Below, in pieces: positions 5,495-5,762 of a stretch of DNA of 5,762 nucleotides. The translations under genes were made by a program, and so were the position numbers. The notes below the pieces were generated by a model. The model made no database searches. It worked only from the letters and a program-made list of their open reading frames with translations, and was not told the DNA's origin. Source of the stretch: DASPXK01 sp035637315 (GTDB taxonomy: Bacteria > Chloroflexota > UBA6077 > JACCZL01); NCBI GenBank assembly GCA_035637315.1, contig DASPXK010000154.1, positions 1 to 5,762 on the forward strand. Direction: 5' to 3'. Position 1 is the stretch's first letter. The number at the start of each line of letters is the position of its first letter.

Positions 5495-5762
5495 ATGCGA
5501 GGGCGAATCGACTGGCAGGATCAGAGCTGGCCGGGCGCCGTGCCCCGGCTCGAGGTCGACGCCGACACGCTTGGCCTCATCGTCGTGGACGTCCAGTACT
5601 CCTGCGCCCACCCCGAGCACACGCCCCGCAGGTTGAGGCGAGACGAGAGCCCCGAGCTTTTCGATGCCTGGGCGCGACGCATCCAGGACCTGCTCATCCC
5701 AAACACTCAGCGCTTGCTGGCCTGGTTCCGCGAGCACGCTCGGCCCATCCTGTACCTGCGCG
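5495..5762 (+). CDS. Isochorismatase-family cysteine hydrolase, N-terminal 89 residues (3' end outside window)
   Basis: Translation from ATG 5495-5497 runs open to the window edge. TLGLIVVDVQYSC (residues 25-37) matches the first strand of the isochorismatase-like fold, with Asp32 in the position of the catalytic Asp of VVDxQ. LIPNTQRLLAWFREHARPILYLR then matches the family's helix and second strand (xxPNxxRLLxxxRxxGxPVxYxR). The catalytic Lys and Cys would lie beyond the window. Members hydrolyse amides or isochorismate-type substrates (nicotinamidase, N-carbamoylsarcosine amidase, isochorismatase, ureidoacrylate amidohydrolase); the substrate cannot be told from this part. The insert HPEHTPRRLRRDESPELFDAW replaces the usual NDF loop and hints at a less common subgroup. 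No Shine-Dalgarno sequence precedes the ATG, which fits a leaderless mRNA. Confidence 0.83.
   Translation, partial: MRGRIDWQDQSWPGAVPRLEVDADTLGLIVVDVQYSCAHPEHTPRRLRRDESPELFDAWARRIQDLLIPNTQRLLAWFREHARPILYLR

Noticed and set aside
5204..5737. Open frame (177 codons) on the minus strand across the intergenic region and the gene at 5495
   Set aside because: It translates the CTCCCT microsatellite into an Arg/Glu repeat and runs antisense to a gene with clear isochorismatase-fold motifs.

Overview
The window is a GC-rich bacterial chromosome segment of ordinary housekeeping and metabolic genes, with no phage, plasmid, IS, CRISPR or RNA gene visible. The high GC content, the single-gene transcription units and the dispersed CCCTCTCCC/GGGAGAGGGG palindromes would suit a Chloroflexota-type genome. 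That placement is an impression from composition and gene style, not proof.

Layout. Positions 3-1599 (+) hold the 3' two thirds or so of a GH65-like (alpha/alpha)6-barrel glycoside hydrolase. It carries two lesions: an in-frame TGA at 801-803 and a one-base insertion at about 1470. It is therefore a pseudogene, or a gene damaged by sequencing error. Convergent to it, 1681-2448 (-) encodes a stomatin-like SPFH (slipin) membrane protein. Divergent from that, 2693-4585 (+) encodes a complete glutamine-hydrolysing asparagine synthetase (asnB). Convergent to asnB, 4651-5166 (-) encodes a CvpA-family polytopic membrane protein. Divergent from that, 5495-5762 (+) holds the first 89 codons of an isochorismatase-family cysteine hydrolase, cut by the window edge.

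The genes alternate in orientation and each seems to have its own promoter, so nothing here looks like a shared operon or a multi-gene pathway. Weak sigma70-type promoters can be read before four of the five genes. Three of them share the -10 core GCTACA(C/G)T.

The most distinctive content lies between the genes. Every intergenic gap carries at least one inverted repeat. Three are related palindromes with CCCTCTCCC/GGGAGAGGGG arms. The fourth is a 17-bp inverted repeat built from ACTGCCC-type heptamers. These repeats touch the genes closely: all three TAG stop codons of the hydrolase, slipin and asnB genes lie inside a repeat, and a palindrome arm provides the only purine-rich stretch in front of the asnB start codon. 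I found no evidence for a new multi-gene system; the repeats and their effect on gene ends are what deserve a second look.
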